Positions 43,118-52,323 are shown, numbered from the stretch's first letter. The stretch: 64,000 nt of DNA from an uncultured Caryophanales bacterium (GCA_902464635.1 CABQKC010000010.1:1-64000); one strand, 5' to 3'. Made by a program: numbers and translations. Notes: generated from the sequence alone by a model not told the origin.

Positions 43118-43202
43118 CCCATGTAGTGATTAGAACTTTATTTTGCTATAAATTCTCTATTTTTCACTTGTTACCTTGCTAATTTTAATGAGAGCGGTTT
43201 TT

Positions 43203-43219
43203 CTTCATTATTAATGAAG
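43203..43219. repeat. 17-bp palindrome upstream of csp
   Basis: CTTCATTA and TAATGAAG flank one T. It lies about 105 nt before the csp start and could be an operator or a weak hairpin. Confidence 0.35.
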
Positions 43220-43325
43220 TTAAGAAATCTAGGTTTGTTTTTTGTTAATTGGACAGTAGAAAACGTTAATTAAGTAGTGTATATTCTTATGTGGTTTCAA
43301 TTGAACCAGGAAGGTTAGGAGTCTC

Positions 43326-43535
43326 ATGAAGGGAACAGTCAAAATGTTCAATAAGGAGAAGGGATACGGTTTTATTCACGCCGAAGATAACCGCGATTAC
43401 TTCTTCCACTATTCCGCACTCATCATGAAGAACGCCGATGAATACAAGACCGCTGAAAAAGGCGAGAATGTTGAATTTGACGTTGAAGAGTCGGAACGTG
43501 GCCCACGCGCTGCGAACGTTAAGAAAGTCGACTAA
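43326..43535 (+). CDS. Cold-shock domain protein
   Basis: A 69-residue single-stranded nucleic-acid-binding protein. RNP1 is KGYGFIHAED near residue 12, and RNP2 is YFFHYSAL near 25. An unusually long, Lys-rich loop follows RNP2. Members act as RNA chaperones. AGGAG precedes the ATG, and the leader contains GGTTTCAATTGAACC, able to fold close to the ribosome binding site. A terminator follows. Confidence 0.93.
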   Translation: MKGTVKMFNKEKGYGFIHAEDNRDYFFHYSALIMKNADEYKTAEKGENVEFDVEESERGPRAANVKKVD

Positions 43536-43560
43536 TTGCATAACGTTTAGTTAACTTCAT

Positions 43561-43590
43561 AGCCCCACTAACCGTGAGGCTTTTTATTTT
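43561..43590 (+). terminator. csp terminator
   Basis: AGCCCCAC pairs with GTGAGGCT (one mismatch) around TAACC, followed by TTTTATTTT. Confidence 0.82.
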
Positions 43591-43652
43591 GCCCTGGCTT
43601 AAAAGGAGATAATTAGTTAAATAATATCATTAGTTTTTAAATTGTTCGGTTG

Positions 43653-43687
43653 CTAGAGTATAACTCTAGGCGTACAATATCTACGCC
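43653..43687 (+). promoter_or_regulatory. ychF promoter palindrome and leader hairpin
   Basis: CTAGAG-TATAA-CTCTAG (43653-43669) is a palindrome centred on the -10 sequence TATAAC. GGCGTA and TACGCC (43669-43674, 43682-43687) then form a hairpin about 20 nt before the ATG. Confidence 0.45.
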
Positions 43688-43707
43688 ATAAAGCAGGTTA
43701 TTTTATT

Positions 43708-44820
43708 ATGTCATTAAAAGCAGGTATTGTTGGACTACCAAATGTTGGAAAATCTACGTTGTTCAACGCTATTACAAATTCTCATGTCGAAGCGGCTAAT
43801 TATCCCTTCGCTACCATTAAGCCAAATACTGGAGTAGTTGTGGTTCCAGATGAAAGGCTCGATTTCCTTGATGAAATGTTTCATCCAGCAAAGAAAATAA
43901 ATGCAACTTTCGAATTTTATGATATTGCCGGGTTAGTCAAAGGCGCCTCTAAAGGCGAAGGATTAGGAAACCAATTCCTAGCCGCCATCAGGGAATGCGA
44001 TGCAATTTGCGAAGTAGTACGTTGCTTCGATAATCAAGAAATTATTCATGTCGATAATTCAATTGATCCAAAGCGTGATATTGAAACCATTAATCTAGAA
44101 TTAGCGATGGCGGATTTGGATTCAGTTAACGCTAGAATCGCTAAGCAAGATATAAAGGCAAGGATTTCAAAAGACAAAGTTGCAGTCTATGAAATGGCTA
44201 TCCTTAAACCTCTTCAAGAAATATTAGGAGAAGGAAAACCTGCTAGATTAGTAAAAGGATTAAACTCAGAGCAAATCGCCTATGCTAAAAAGAATTTCTT
44301 CCTTCTTTCTCTTAAACCAATAATCTATGTTGCTAATGTTGCCGATTCCGATTACTCGGATTTGGATAATTGCAAATATTATCAGCAAGTAAAGCAAATT
44401 GCCGAAAGCGAAAATGCCCAGTGCATCCCAGTTTCTTGCGAAATTGAATATGAGATTTCTCAAATTCAAGACAAGGCTGAAAGGAAAGAATTCCTTGATT
44501 CGCTTGGAACAAATGAATCTGGCTTAGACAAATTGGTCAAAGCCTCATACAAATTGCTTAATCTGTCCACCTTCTTTACATGTGGAAGTGATGAATGTAG
44601 GGCTTGGACATTTAAAAATGGCATGTCTGCCCCTGAATGCGCTGGAATCATCCATACCGATTTCCAAAAAGGGTTTATTAAAGCAGAAGTATATGATTTC
44701 GAATCCTTAAAGGAATTAGGATCTGAAGCCGCTGTTAAAGAAGCGGGTAAACTAAGGATTGAAGGCAAAGATTACATAATGAAAGATGGGGACTGTGTCT
44801 TCTTCAGGTTTAATGTATGA
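43708..44820 (+). CDS. ychF: Redox-regulated ATPase YchF (OLA1 family)
   Basis: A 370-residue P-loop NTPase of the Obg group with ATPase activity. [13 protein letters not shown] near residue 8 is G1, [10 protein letters not shown] near 71 is G3, and YVANVADSD near 208 replaces the usual NKxD, explaining ATP preference. It ends with a TGS domain. AGCAGG precedes the ATG. It starts ychF-ispF-argS with 4- and 8-nt overlaps. Confidence 0.96.
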   Translation: MSLKAGIVGLPNVGKSTLFNAITNSHVEAANYPFATIKPNTGVVVVPDERLDFLDEMFHPAKKINATFEFYDIAGLVKGASKGEGLGNQFLAAIRECDAICEVVRCFDNQEIIHVDNSIDPKRDIETINLELAMADLDSVNARIAKQDIKARISKDKVAVYEMAILKPLQEILGEGKPARLVKGLNSEQIAYAKKNFFLLSLKPIIYVANVADSDYSDLDNCKYYQQVKQIAESENAQCIPVSCEIEYEISQIQDKAERKEFLDSLGTNESGLDKLVKASYKLLNLSTFFTCGSDECRAWTFKNGMSAPECAGIIHTDFQKGFIKAEVYDFESLKELGSEAAVKEAGKLRIEGKDYIMKDGDCVFFRFNV

Positions 44821-45308
44821 GCAAAATTAGAATTGGCTATGGAGAAGATATTCATAGACTAGTAGAAGGAAGGAAATTAATATTAGGTGGAATAGAAATC
44901 CCGTATGAAAAAGGACTTCTAGGACATTCTGATGCTGATTGCTTGCTTCATGCCTTAATGGATTCTTTGCTTGGAGCGATTTCTAAAGGTGACATTGGGT
45001 TATATTTCCCTCCTGATGATCCTAAATATGAAGGAGCTTGTTCGAAGGATTTACTTAAGATTGTCTATAAAATGGTTTTGGATGAAGGATATAAGATCAA
45101 CAATGTAGATTTGACTATCCTGGCCGAAAGCCCAAAACTAAGACCTTATATCGATTCGATGCGAAACTCGATTGGTGAAACATTAGGAATTGATATAAAC
45201 GATATAAATATCCAGGCTATGACTAACGAAGGATTAGATGATATTGGAAAAGGATTGGCAATAAGAGCCACATCCACTTGTTTATTGGTGAGGAGTAACG
45301 ATGAATAA
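44817..45308 (+). CDS. ispF: 2-C-methyl-D-erythritol 2,4-cyclodiphosphate synthase
   Basis: A 163-residue MEP-pathway enzyme. The zinc ligands lie in GYGEDIHRL near residue 7 and GHSDADCLLHALMDSLLGA near 36-54. The C-terminal substrate loop AMTNEGLDDIG is near 138. It provides isoprenoid precursors for undecaprenyl phosphate and for MiaA. IspD is encoded 10 kb away on the other strand. Confidence 0.95.
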   Translation: MSKIRIGYGEDIHRLVEGRKLILGGIEIPYEKGLLGHSDADCLLHALMDSLLGAISKGDIGLYFPPDDPKYEGACSKDLLKIVYKMVLDEGYKINNVDLTILAESPKLRPYIDSMRNSIGETLGIDINDINIQAMTNEGLDDIGKGLAIRATSTCLLVRSNDE

Positions 45309-46923
45309 CGAAACTTTATTGAAACAATTGCTTATTTCTTTCTTCAAGAATAAGAATCTTGATTTAAAAGAAGATGATATCGTCATCGAAAGATGCAAGG
45401 AAGTAATCCATGGCGACTATTCTACTAATTCAGCCATGAAATATTGCAAGAAGGTCCAAATGAATCCAAGAGATTTGGCTAATGAAATCTCTAAGTCCTT
45501 AACTTCTGACCAAATCGAAAAGATAGAAGTAGCAGGTCCTGGCTTTGTTAACTTCTTTATGAAGAAAGATGCCCTTAAGTCAGTAGTGTCTAAAATTATA
45601 AGTGAAGGTGCTTCCTATGGACGTCTTCCATCAAAAGGAAAGAAAATAAATATTGAGTATGTATCTGCTAACCCAACAGGCGATCTCCATTTAGGACATA
45701 CTAGATGCGCTGCTATTGGGGATGCCATTGCTAATTTATTAGAATGGGCTGGATATGATGTCACACGCGAATATTATGTTAATGACTGTGGCAACCAAGT
45801 CGAACACCTTGGCCATTCAATCAGGGCTAGATATCATGAATTATTTGGTGAACCTCTAGATTTGGATGATGATGATTACCATGGACTAGATTTGATTGAC
45901 ATTGCTAAATCTATCAAAGAAGAATTTGGTGATAAATACCTTATTGATAGCCAAGAAAGCCATGATTTCTTCATTAGATATGGTATTGATGCCGAATTGG
46001 GGAAAATAAAGAAAGACCTAGCGGATTTCAATGTTAGATTTGATAAATTCTCTTATGAATCCGATATTAGAAAAGGCAATACAATTGAAAATACAATCAA
46101 GGAATTAAGTCCATATATCTATGAAAAGGATGGTGCGAAATACCTAAAGACCAGCGCTTTCTTAGATGATAAGGATCGCCCAATTGTTAAAAGCAATGGC
46201 CAATATACTTACTTCATGCCAGATATTTGTTACCACTATAACAAGATGAGCCGTGGATTTGATTTATTAATCGATGTACTCGGTGCTGACCATCATGGCT
46301 ATATAAACAGAATGAAAAGTGCCCTTATGATGAAAGGATATAAAGCAGATTCGCTAGAAGTTGAGCTTGTCCAAGTCGTCAAAGTATTCAAGGATGGCCA
46401 AGAAGTAAAGATGAGCAAGCGCACAGGAAAGGCTATTGCCCATAGGGAACTAGTTGCTGAATGCGGAGTTGATGCTGTCAGGTATCTATTCGCCGAAAGA
46501 AGCCAAAGTTCCCATCTAGACTTCAATTACAACCTTGCAAAAGAACAATCTTCTGCTAACCCAGTCTTCTATGCTCAATATGCCCATGCTAGATGTGCTT
46601 CCTTGCTAAATTTAGGAAGTGATATTGCTCTTGATGAAAAATGTAGCTTACTAAATAGCGAGATTGAATCTAGCATTATGAAGAATTTAGCTGACTTTGG
46701 AAGCCAAATAGAAGCAAGTGCTAGAGAAAGAGCTCCATATAAAATGGCCCTATATATCCATAATCTAGCAGGATTGGTGCACGAATATTACGCTTCTACT
46801 AGAATTATCGATAGAGAAAATGTAACATTGACAGGCGGAAGATTAGCGCTTATAAAAGCGTGTGAGATTACGCTATCAAATGCATTGTCTCTACTTGGTG
46901 TATCTGCACCTTCTAAAATGTAA
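45301..46923 (+). CDS. argS: Arginyl-tRNA synthetase
   Basis: A 540-residue class I synthetase. The HIGH-type motif is PTGDLHLGHTR near residues 123-133, and KMSKRTGKAIA near 362 is the KMSKS loop. It has the ArgRS N-terminal additional domain (1-90) and C-terminal DALR anticodon domain. GAGGAG precedes ATG 45301. It overlaps ispF by 8 nt. No T-box is present. Confidence 0.97.
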   Translation: MNNETLLKQLLISFFKNKNLDLKEDDIVIERCKEVIHGDYSTNSAMKYCKKVQMNPRDLANEISKSLTSDQIEKIEVAGPGFVNFFMKKDALKSVVSKIISEGASYGRLPSKGKKINIEYVSANPTGDLHLGHTRCAAIGDAIANLLEWAGYDVTREYYVNDCGNQVEHLGHSIRARYHELFGEPLDLDDDDYHGLDLIDIAKSIKEEFGDKYLIDSQESHDFFIRYGIDAELGKIKKDLADFNVRFDKFSYESDIRKGNTIENTIKELSPYIYEKDGAKYLKTSAFLDDKDRPIVKSNGQYTYFMPDICYHYNKMSRGFDLLIDVLGADHHGYINRMKSALMMKGYKADSLEVELVQVVKVFKDGQEVKMSKRTGKAIAHRELVAECGVDAVRYLFAERSQSSHLDFNYNLAKEQSSANPVFYAQYAHARCASLLNLGSDIALDEKCSLLNSEIESSIMKNLADFGSQIEASARERAPYKMALYIHNLAGLVHEYYASTRIIDRENVTLTGGRLALIKACEITLSNALSLLGVSAPSKM

Positions 46924-46941
46924 TCGAAAGGAATTTATAAA

Positions 46942-47385
46942 ATGAAAAACGAATCGATGATTGAAACCGCTGCTAAAATATTAGAAGCAGAAGGACACGG
47001 ACTAGCTTTTTCCGAACTCTGGAAGAAGATTGTTGCCGAACTTGAAATAAGCGAAGAAGAAATCCCAAATAGAATTGGACATTTCTATACCGACTTATCT
47101 CTAGATGGAAATTTTGTTGCCCTTACTGATAATGTCTGGGATTTAAGAAAGCGCCATACCTATGACAAGGTTCATATCGATGTCAATGATGTCTATAGCG
47201 ATGTCAACGAAAGTGACATGGACGAAGTCGACCTAGCCGAAGAAAAAGACTACAACAAATCCGTTGAAGGCCTTGTTGGCGGTGATGCAGCCTCTGAAGA
47301 AGAGGAAGAAAATGACGATTCTTCTAACGACAACGAAGCTGCTGAATTAGTTGGAATGGGAAAGAACCCATCCAATGATTATTAA
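46942..47385 (+). CDS. rpoE: RNA polymerase delta subunit
   Basis: A 147-residue protein specific to low-GC Gram-positives. Residues 1-80 form the HARE-HTH domain (FSELWKKIV and LSLDGNFVALTDNVWDLR regions). The C-terminal 65 residues are highly acidic and disordered, the hallmark of delta, which displaces RNA from polymerase. AAAGGA precedes the ATG. A terminator follows at 47404-47425. Confidence 0.95.
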   Translation: MKNESMIETAAKILEAEGHGLAFSELWKKIVAELEISEEEIPNRIGHFYTDLSLDGNFVALTDNVWDLRKRHTYDKVHIDVNDVYSDVNESDMDEVDLAEEKDYNKSVEGLVGGDAASEEEEENDDSSNDNEAAELVGMGKNPSNDY

Positions 47386-47403
47386 TTTAATCTAGTCGCT
47401 ATT

Positions 47404-47425
47404 AGCCTCCTTATGGGGGCTTTTT
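47404..47425 (+). terminator. rpoE terminator
   Basis: AGCCTCC pairs with GGGGGCT (one T-G) around TTAT, followed by TTTTT. Confidence 0.88.
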
Positions 47426-47488
47426 AAGTATATAAAGCATTTTTATTTGTTAATTAATGAAAAAGAAGGTATTCTAATCTACTTCCAT

Positions 47489-48439
47489 ATGAATGAGTTA
47501 GATTTGATTGAAACAAAAATTAGACAAGCAAAGACAATCGCCATATTCGGGCATTGTTTACCTGATGGGGATTGTTATGGGTGCCAAATTGGTTTAAAAG
47601 AGGCCATTGCTTTAAAATACCCAGACAAAAAAGTTATTTGCCTTGGAACTGGATTGCCTAACTTCTATTCTTCTATATCTAATATGGATATAGACAGTGA
47701 ACCTAGTTATGATTTAGGGATTTTAGTAGATGTATCTTGTTTAAATCGAGTCGAAAGCAAGGCGATAAATAAGTGTAAGGACTGCATTAAATTTGATCAT
47801 CACTGCAAAAATAAAGTCGGTGAGGAATTCCCATATCTAAGTTATGTAGATGAATCTAGGATTGCCTGTGCAGAGATTATCTATGATTTCTTAATAAAAT
47901 ATGATTATCCAATAAACAAGACATGCGCATCTGCCTTATATTTAGGATTAATCACTGATTCAGGAAAATTCGTATTCTATGGGACTAATGCCCGTTCATT
48001 TGAAATCGCTAGGGATTTAATTAAATTAGGTGCAGATCCTGTTTCAATTATCAATATAGCCTTTCATGATAAAGATGAAATTAAAGCCTTTAAACGTTAT
48101 ATGAGGGAAAACGCTAAATCATATAAAGATGTTACATACCTAATAATTAAAAGGAACGAATATCTTTCCTTTGATATTTCATTTGAAGAGGCTTCTTGCC
48201 TAGTGAATACAATCGCAGGAATCTATCCTTGTCATTGCTTTGTTTATTTTTGCGAAGATGAAAATGGCAATTATCGAGTAGAACTTAGGTCAAATAAACT
48301 TTACCCTGTAATAAAAACAGCTCAGGAATTCGGCGGTGGGGGTCATGAATTTGCTTCTGGGATAACTTTGCATAAAGATAATCTATGTTTTGAAAAAGTC
48401 TTGGAGAGTATGGCCTGCTTAAAGAGTATACTTAAATAG
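47489..48439 (+). CDS. nrnA: DHH-family nanoRNase/pAp phosphatase
   Basis: A 316-residue phosphoesterase that degrades 2-5-nt RNAs and dephosphorylates pAp. Metal motifs include GHCLPDGDCYG near residue 19, VDVSCLNRV near 75, FDHHCK near 100 and GGGGHEFASG near 285. I chose ATG 47489 (MNELDLIETK); a TTG 14 codons earlier adds nonconserved residues. No Shine-Dalgarno at usable spacing; TCTAAT ends 10 nt upstream, so it may be near-leaderless. Confidence 0.9.
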   Translation: MNELDLIETKIRQAKTIAIFGHCLPDGDCYGCQIGLKEAIALKYPDKKVICLGTGLPNFYSSISNMDIDSEPSYDLGILVDVSCLNRVESKAINKCKDCIKFDHHCKNKVGEEFPYLSYVDESRIACAEIIYDFLIKYDYPINKTCASALYLGLITDSGKFVFYGTNARSFEIARDLIKLGADPVSIINIAFHDKDEIKAFKRYMRENAKSYKDVTYLIIKRNEYLSFDISFEEASCLVNTIAGIYPCHCFVYFCEDENGNYRVELRSNKLYPVIKTAQEFGGGGHEFASGITLHKDNLCFEKVLESMACLKSILK

Positions 48440-48454
48440 AAAGAAGGAATTTAT

Positions 48455-49240
48455 ATGTATCAAGAACACCTAAAAGCCATGATTAAGGCTGCTAAAGATG
48501 CCGAAATTGTCATTAAGGAAGTCTATGCGACTAATTTTGAAGTCGAGATAAAAGATGATAATTCTCCTGTTACCATCGCGGATAAGAAAGCTGATGCCTT
48601 AATTAGGAAAGAATTATCTGCTTTCCCTCATATTGGTTTCCTTACCGAAGAATCAATCGATACAAAAGAAAGACTTGATATGGAAGACATCTGGGTTGTT
48701 GACCCAGTTGACGGGACTAAGGAATTTGTTTCTAGGAATGGCGAATTCTGCACGAATATTGCCTTGGTTCATAACCATGAAGTCGTCGTAGGGGTTATTA
48801 ATGTTCCAATGCTAGATGAGACTTTCTATGCAATAAAAGGCGAAGGGGCATATAAAATATCTAAAGACGGAACCGTTAAAAGGATACATGTCTCTAATAA
48901 AGATTTCCCATTACATGCGATTAGATCCATCTCTTTCTTTAATAAAGTAGAAGAAGCCTTCTATCAAAGAAATGCATCTAAGTTTGAAAAAGAAATTACC
49001 CCTGTCGGAAGCGCCCTTAAATTCTGCCGTATTGCCGAAGGTGTATATGATTATTTCTATAGGAATTCTAGCGGAACTAAGGAATGGGATGTTGCAGCAG
49101 GGGACTTAATATTAACTGAAGCTGGTGGAGTCATGGTCGAACCTAACGGCAAGAAAATGACCTATAACAGGGTTGATGTATATAATAGAAACGGCTATAT
49201 CCTAGCCAATAAAAAAGAAAATCTATTGATTGGGGAATGA
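48455..49240 (+). CDS. 3'(2'),5'-bisphosphate nucleotidase, CysQ-like
   Basis: A 261-residue inositol-monophosphatase-fold enzyme. Metal sites: LTEESID near residue 64, the signature WVVDPVDGTKEF near 80, and EWDVAAGDLILTEAGG near 205. The KEF after DGT matches CysQ, which hydrolyses pAp. It follows nrnA, whose product can also remove pAp; GAAGGA precedes the ATG. Another sugar phosphate as substrate cannot be excluded. Confidence 0.88.
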   Translation: MYQEHLKAMIKAAKDAEIVIKEVYATNFEVEIKDDNSPVTIADKKADALIRKELSAFPHIGFLTEESIDTKERLDMEDIWVVDPVDGTKEFVSRNGEFCTNIALVHNHEVVVGVINVPMLDETFYAIKGEGAYKISKDGTVKRIHVSNKDFPLHAIRSISFFNKVEEAFYQRNASKFEKEITPVGSALKFCRIAEGVYDYFYRNSSGTKEWDVAAGDLILTEAGGVMVEPNGKKMTYNRVDVYNRNGYILANKKENLLIGE

Positions 49241-49242
49241 GG

Positions 49243-49536
49243 CTACTTGGTAGCTTCTTTTTCTTTATTCTCGATATATTGTTGAAGCAAATCGGCAGGA
49301 ACATCGCTAGTTCTAACTCCAATTACTCCTGGGACTTCTTCCATAAGGATAATTTCAACTCCGGCCGAGATATCATTATCTGCTAAAGAACAGCCTTCGC
49401 AGGCTCCTACCATAGCGACATAGACTATCCCGTCCCTATACCCTATATAATCTATATCCCCACCATCGCGTTGGAGGAAGGGACGTACTTTTTCTAATGT
49501 AGCTTTTATAGCTTGGATTGTTTCTTCTTCGTTCAT
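49243..49536 (-). CDS. NifU-like (Nfu) Fe-S carrier protein
   Basis: A 97-residue Nfu domain that carries and delivers clusters. CEGCSLADNDI near residues 46-56 contains the CxxC cluster ligands shared by a dimer, and RPFLQRDGGDIDYIGY near 18-33 is the typical start. It stands alone on the minus strand, complementing the Suf operon. Upstream TTGAAT and TAGAAT are 16 bp apart, with the -10 box 9 nt before the ATG; AGG is only 1 nt from the ATG. Confidence 0.93.
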   Translation of the reverse strand: MNEEETIQAIKATLEKVRPFLQRDGGDIDYIGYRDGIVYVAMVGACEGCSLADNDISAGVEIILMEEVPGVIGVRTSDVPADLLQQYIENKEKEATK

Positions 49537-49545
49537 ACCTGCCTA

Positions 49546-49573
49546 ATTCTAGGAACTTCATATTAAAATTCAA
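49546..49573 (-). promoter_or_regulatory. nfu promoter
   Basis: On the minus strand TTGAAT (49573-49568) and TAGAAT (49551-49546) have a 16-bp spacer. The -10 box ends 9 nt before ATG 49536, predicting a 2-3-nt leader. Confidence 0.55.
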
Positions 49574-49719
49574 CTAATTTGATAATAATTTGCTTACAAA
49601 AGGATAAAAAAGAAGTTTGAGAAAATGGTCAAATTTAACGAAAACGTTCATTTTTCTATTAAAAGCACATAAAAAACTACAATTTTTGAAATTTGTATCT
49701 TGCTATCTTTTGATTTGAA

Positions 49720-49725
49720 TATACT
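49720..49725 (+). promoter_or_regulatory. -10 box of a leaderless gene
   Basis: TATACT ends 8 nt before ATG 49734. No Shine-Dalgarno is present. A convincing -35 box is not seen. Confidence 0.45.
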
Positions 49726-49733
49726 CTTTGAGT

Positions 49734-50111
49734 ATGGGCAAAGTTGATTATGGTCTAAATAAAGCCAAGCTCAAAATCCTTCTTACCATAATGGATTCAA
49801 ATAAACTTGGCTACCTACCTTCTACAAAATGCGTCCTTCTTATACTTAAAGGTATATATGAGGGATCACAGTTTGATGAAGTTATTACATTAGGTAGCTT
49901 TAAATCATTAGGCAAGAAAGCCTGTGGCATTTATATTAGTCAACTTAAAAGATTAGGTTTAGTTAATGAAACCTATGAGCCTAGACTCGATGAACATTAT
50001 CTTTATCTAAGCGAAGAGGGTGAAAGGGTTGCACTTGAATTCAAGTCGAAATTCAAAAAAGTCCCTTGCCCAAAGAATTTAGTTAAACCATTGTTTATCA
50101 GTAGAAAGTGA
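49734..50111 (+). CDS. Small winged-helix-like hypothetical protein
   Basis: A 125-residue protein I cannot place in a family. Helices around residues 8-20, 26-40 and 52-72 are followed by GLVNETYEPRLDEHYLYLSEEG near 75-95, read as GLVNE then HYLYLSEEG, which resembles a winged-helix beta wing (MarR/phage-repressor style). It may be a small DNA-binding protein. ATG 49734 is preferred to TTG 49728 because of the -10 box. It ends 5 nt before pepF, so the two are co-transcribed. Confidence 0.6.
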   Translation: MGKVDYGLNKAKLKILLTIMDSNKLGYLPSTKCVLLILKGIYEGSQFDEVITLGSFKSLGKKACGIYISQLKRLGLVNETYEPRLDEHYLYLSEEGERVALEFKSKFKKVPCPKNLVKPLFISRK

Positions 50112-50116
50112 GTTTT

Positions 50117-51820
50117 ATGAAAAAAGAATTACCGGTATTTGAATCTTGGCCATTCAAGGTTCCTTCCATCAACGTCGCTATCAAGAAAATTGATAACCTA
50201 ACAAAGCAACTTAAAGAAGCTAGCAATGCAAAAGAAGCGATACGTGTAGTCAAAATGCACATAAAGTTTTCTGATGCGCTTCAAAATGACATCACCAATA
50301 TCTCCGTCCATTATAGTATTGATACAAGGAATGAAAGATATAAGAAAGCCACTGAAGTTATTGATAACGGCTTCCCTCGTATCCAGGCTGCCGAACTAGA
50401 ATTTACTAAGGCCTTCCTTGATTCTCCTTTTAAAGCAGAACTAGAAAATAGATTTGGTTCATTTATCTATAAGATTTTTGAATATCAAATGAAATCCTTC
50501 TCTAACGAAGTAGTAGAAGAAGCTATCGAAGAAAACAAATTGATGACTCAATACAGTGCCCTTATTGCTTCATGCAAAGTTAATTTTAGGGGTTCTACCT
50601 ATAATCTTCCTCAAATGGGTAAATTCATGGAAGATGTCGATAGGGCTACAAGAAAAGAAGCTTCAGAGGCTTATTATTCCTATTTAGAAACTAGAGTAGA
50701 TGAAATAGAAGAAATATATGACAAGTTAGTTAAGGTACGTACTAGAATGGCCAAAAAGATGGGTTATTCAAATTATGTCGAACTTGCCTATATCAAGATG
50801 AATAGATTTGACTACACCAAAGAAGATGTAGCGGCTTATAGGGATGAAATCCAAAAATATGTAACTCCTATTGCTTCTAGAATCATGAAGAAAAAATTTA
50901 GGAGAAACAAGATTTATAGGCCAAAGGTATTTGATATGGGTCTATATTTTAAAGAAGGAAACCCAATTCCAAAGGGAACTACTCTTGATAAAATCGAAGC
51001 CGCTAGAAAGATGTATGATACCCTTTCAGATGAAACTAGTTTCTTCTTCTCCTATATGGCCGATCATCATGTAATGGATCTAGAAGCTAAAGAAGGAAAG
51101 AATAGTGGTGGCTATATGACTTATTTCCCAGTCTATAAGATTCCATTTATTTTCTCTAACTTCAACGGAACTAGTGGGGACGTGGATGTATTAACTCATG
51201 AATTTGGTCATTCTTTCCAAGCCTATATGGCAAGGAATATCAAAGTTCCTGAATATAGATCTCCAACTATGGAAAGCTGCGAAATCCATTCAATGTCGAT
51301 GGAATTCTTTGCAGAACCATATATGGACCTTTTCTTTGATGAACCAGATAAATATCGTTATGTCCATTTAGCAGATTCCATCTCCTTCCTTCCATATGGA
51401 GCAACTGTAGATGAATTCCAAGAATGGGTATATCTAAATCCAGCTGCCTCTAAACAAGATAGGGACGCCAAGTGGCATGAACTAGAACTTAAATACACTC
51501 CATATAAAGTTGCAACCTATAAAGGCTGCCCATATATGATGGGAGGGCATCGCTGGCTTACCCAAGCCCACATCTTTGAATGTCCATTCTATTATATTGA
51601 TTATACTTTAGCCCAAGTAATGGCCTTCCAATTCTTTAACCTTGATAGGAAGAATCACGAAAAGGCTTGGTCTACATATCTAAAACTCTGTGCGATGGGT
51701 GGAAAATATCCATTTAGGACATTAATCAAGAAATGCCATCTAAAAGACCCATTCAAGCAAGGGTGTATAAAAAAGACCATTACTCCGTTAGTAAAGGTCT
51801 TGAAATCTTATAATTTCTAA
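50117..51820 (+). CDS. M3 family oligoendopeptidase (PepF-like)
   Basis: A 567-residue zinc peptidase of the M3B type, which cleaves short peptides in the cytoplasm. The HEFGHSFQAYM zinc motif is at residues 361-371, with the third ligand in ESCEIHSMSMEFF about 25 residues later. Near full length for the family. ATG 50117 is six nt after the previous stop; ribosome binding appears weak (GTGAG). Confidence 0.92.
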   Translation: MKKELPVFESWPFKVPSINVAIKKIDNLTKQLKEASNAKEAIRVVKMHIKFSDALQNDITNISVHYSIDTRNERYKKATEVIDNGFPRIQAAELEFTKAFLDSPFKAELENRFGSFIYKIFEYQMKSFSNEVVEEAIEENKLMTQYSALIASCKVNFRGSTYNLPQMGKFMEDVDRATRKEASEAYYSYLETRVDEIEEIYDKLVKVRTRMAKKMGYSNYVELAYIKMNRFDYTKEDVAAYRDEIQKYVTPIASRIMKKKFRRNKIYRPKVFDMGLYFKEGNPIPKGTTLDKIEAARKMYDTLSDETSFFFSYMADHHVMDLEAKEGKNSGGYMTYFPVYKIPFIFSNFNGTSGDVDVLTHEFGHSFQAYMARNIKVPEYRSPTMESCEIHSMSMEFFAEPYMDLFFDEPDKYRYVHLADSISFLPYGATVDEFQEWVYLNPAASKQDRDAKWHELELKYTPYKVATYKGCPYMMGGHRWLTQAHIFECPFYYIDYTLAQVMAFQFFNLDRKNHEKAWSTYLKLCAMGGKYPFRTLIKKCHLKDPFKQGCIKKTITPLVKVLKSYNF

Positions 51821-51826
51821 AGAAAC

Positions 51827-51949
51827 AACAAGGGAGAATTCTACAAGTTATTTCATGATCGATTTCTTTTTTCCCGCAAAAGAAGAAACCCAGGAAGAGA
51901 TAGCTTTTAGGTCAAAGGCTGCTTGATGCCTTTTTAAGACCCCCTTGTT
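51827..51949 (+). ncRNA. Candidate structured RNA or long terminator after pepF
   Basis: AACAAGGG (51827-51834) pairs with CCCTTGTT (51942-51949). Inside, GGTC-AAAGGC (51910-51919) pairs with GCCTTT (51928-51933) and GACC (51938-51941). The arrangement is a closed multi-stem domain about 123 nt long. I could not match it to a known class. Confidence 0.35.
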
Positions 51950-52285
51950 ATTTCCTTGCTACTAGGATGCCACTTTTTAAGTAGAATTTCACTAAAAATT
52001 TTTATTGAACTGCTTACAAAAGTGGCTTTTTATCGTTATTTTTCTTCATTTTGCCAATTTTAACATGGCTAAAAAATCTAGTAGTGTAATCTAGAACATT
52101 GCAGAAACACTAAAATTCTACAAATTTGCCGATTTTGGCTTTTTTGGCAAAATTTCTTCAATTTTTGTGTCAAAAAGCAAATTAGACATATAAGCCACTT
52201 CCTTTAGTAGAGAAACTTTTATCGGTGAAGCAAGGGGTTATAGTTAACGTTCGGCGGTTCGAACCTTTATTACGTTTCTAAGGTA

Positions 52286-52309
52286 CAAAAAAACGAGACC
52301 TCAGTCTCG
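52286..52309 (-). terminator. Terminator of the tRNA operon
   Basis: On the minus strand CGAGAC and GTCTCG flank TGAG, followed by seven T residues. It lies 15 nt after the last tRNA. Confidence 0.92.
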
Positions 52310-52323
52310 AATCCTTCAAATAT

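Larger units (their letters stand above)
51821..52323. other. 500-nt A+T-rich noncoding gap between pepF and the tRNA operon
   Basis: No credible gene is seen. The gap contains a long paired element at 51827-51949, an A+T-rich stretch with the repeat AAATTTGCC/GGCAAAATTT at 52121-52153, a GGTTCGAACC palindrome near 52255-52264 that resembles a tRNA T-loop but has no tRNA around it, and the tRNA terminator at 52286-52309. Confidence 0.5.

Noticed and set aside
45270..45301. T-box leader for argS
   Set aside because: argS overlaps ispF and has no leader space or T-box sequence.
49591..52022. 12-bp repeat TGCTTACAAAAG at 49591-49602 and 52011-52022
   Set aside because: Both copies are in A+T-rich gaps, flanks do not match, and two copies of a 12-mer of this composition may be chance.
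52240..52275. Possible plus-strand tRNA or tmRNA end because of GGTTCGAACC
   Set aside because: The T-stem does not extend, and no acceptor stem or anticodon arm can be formed around it.
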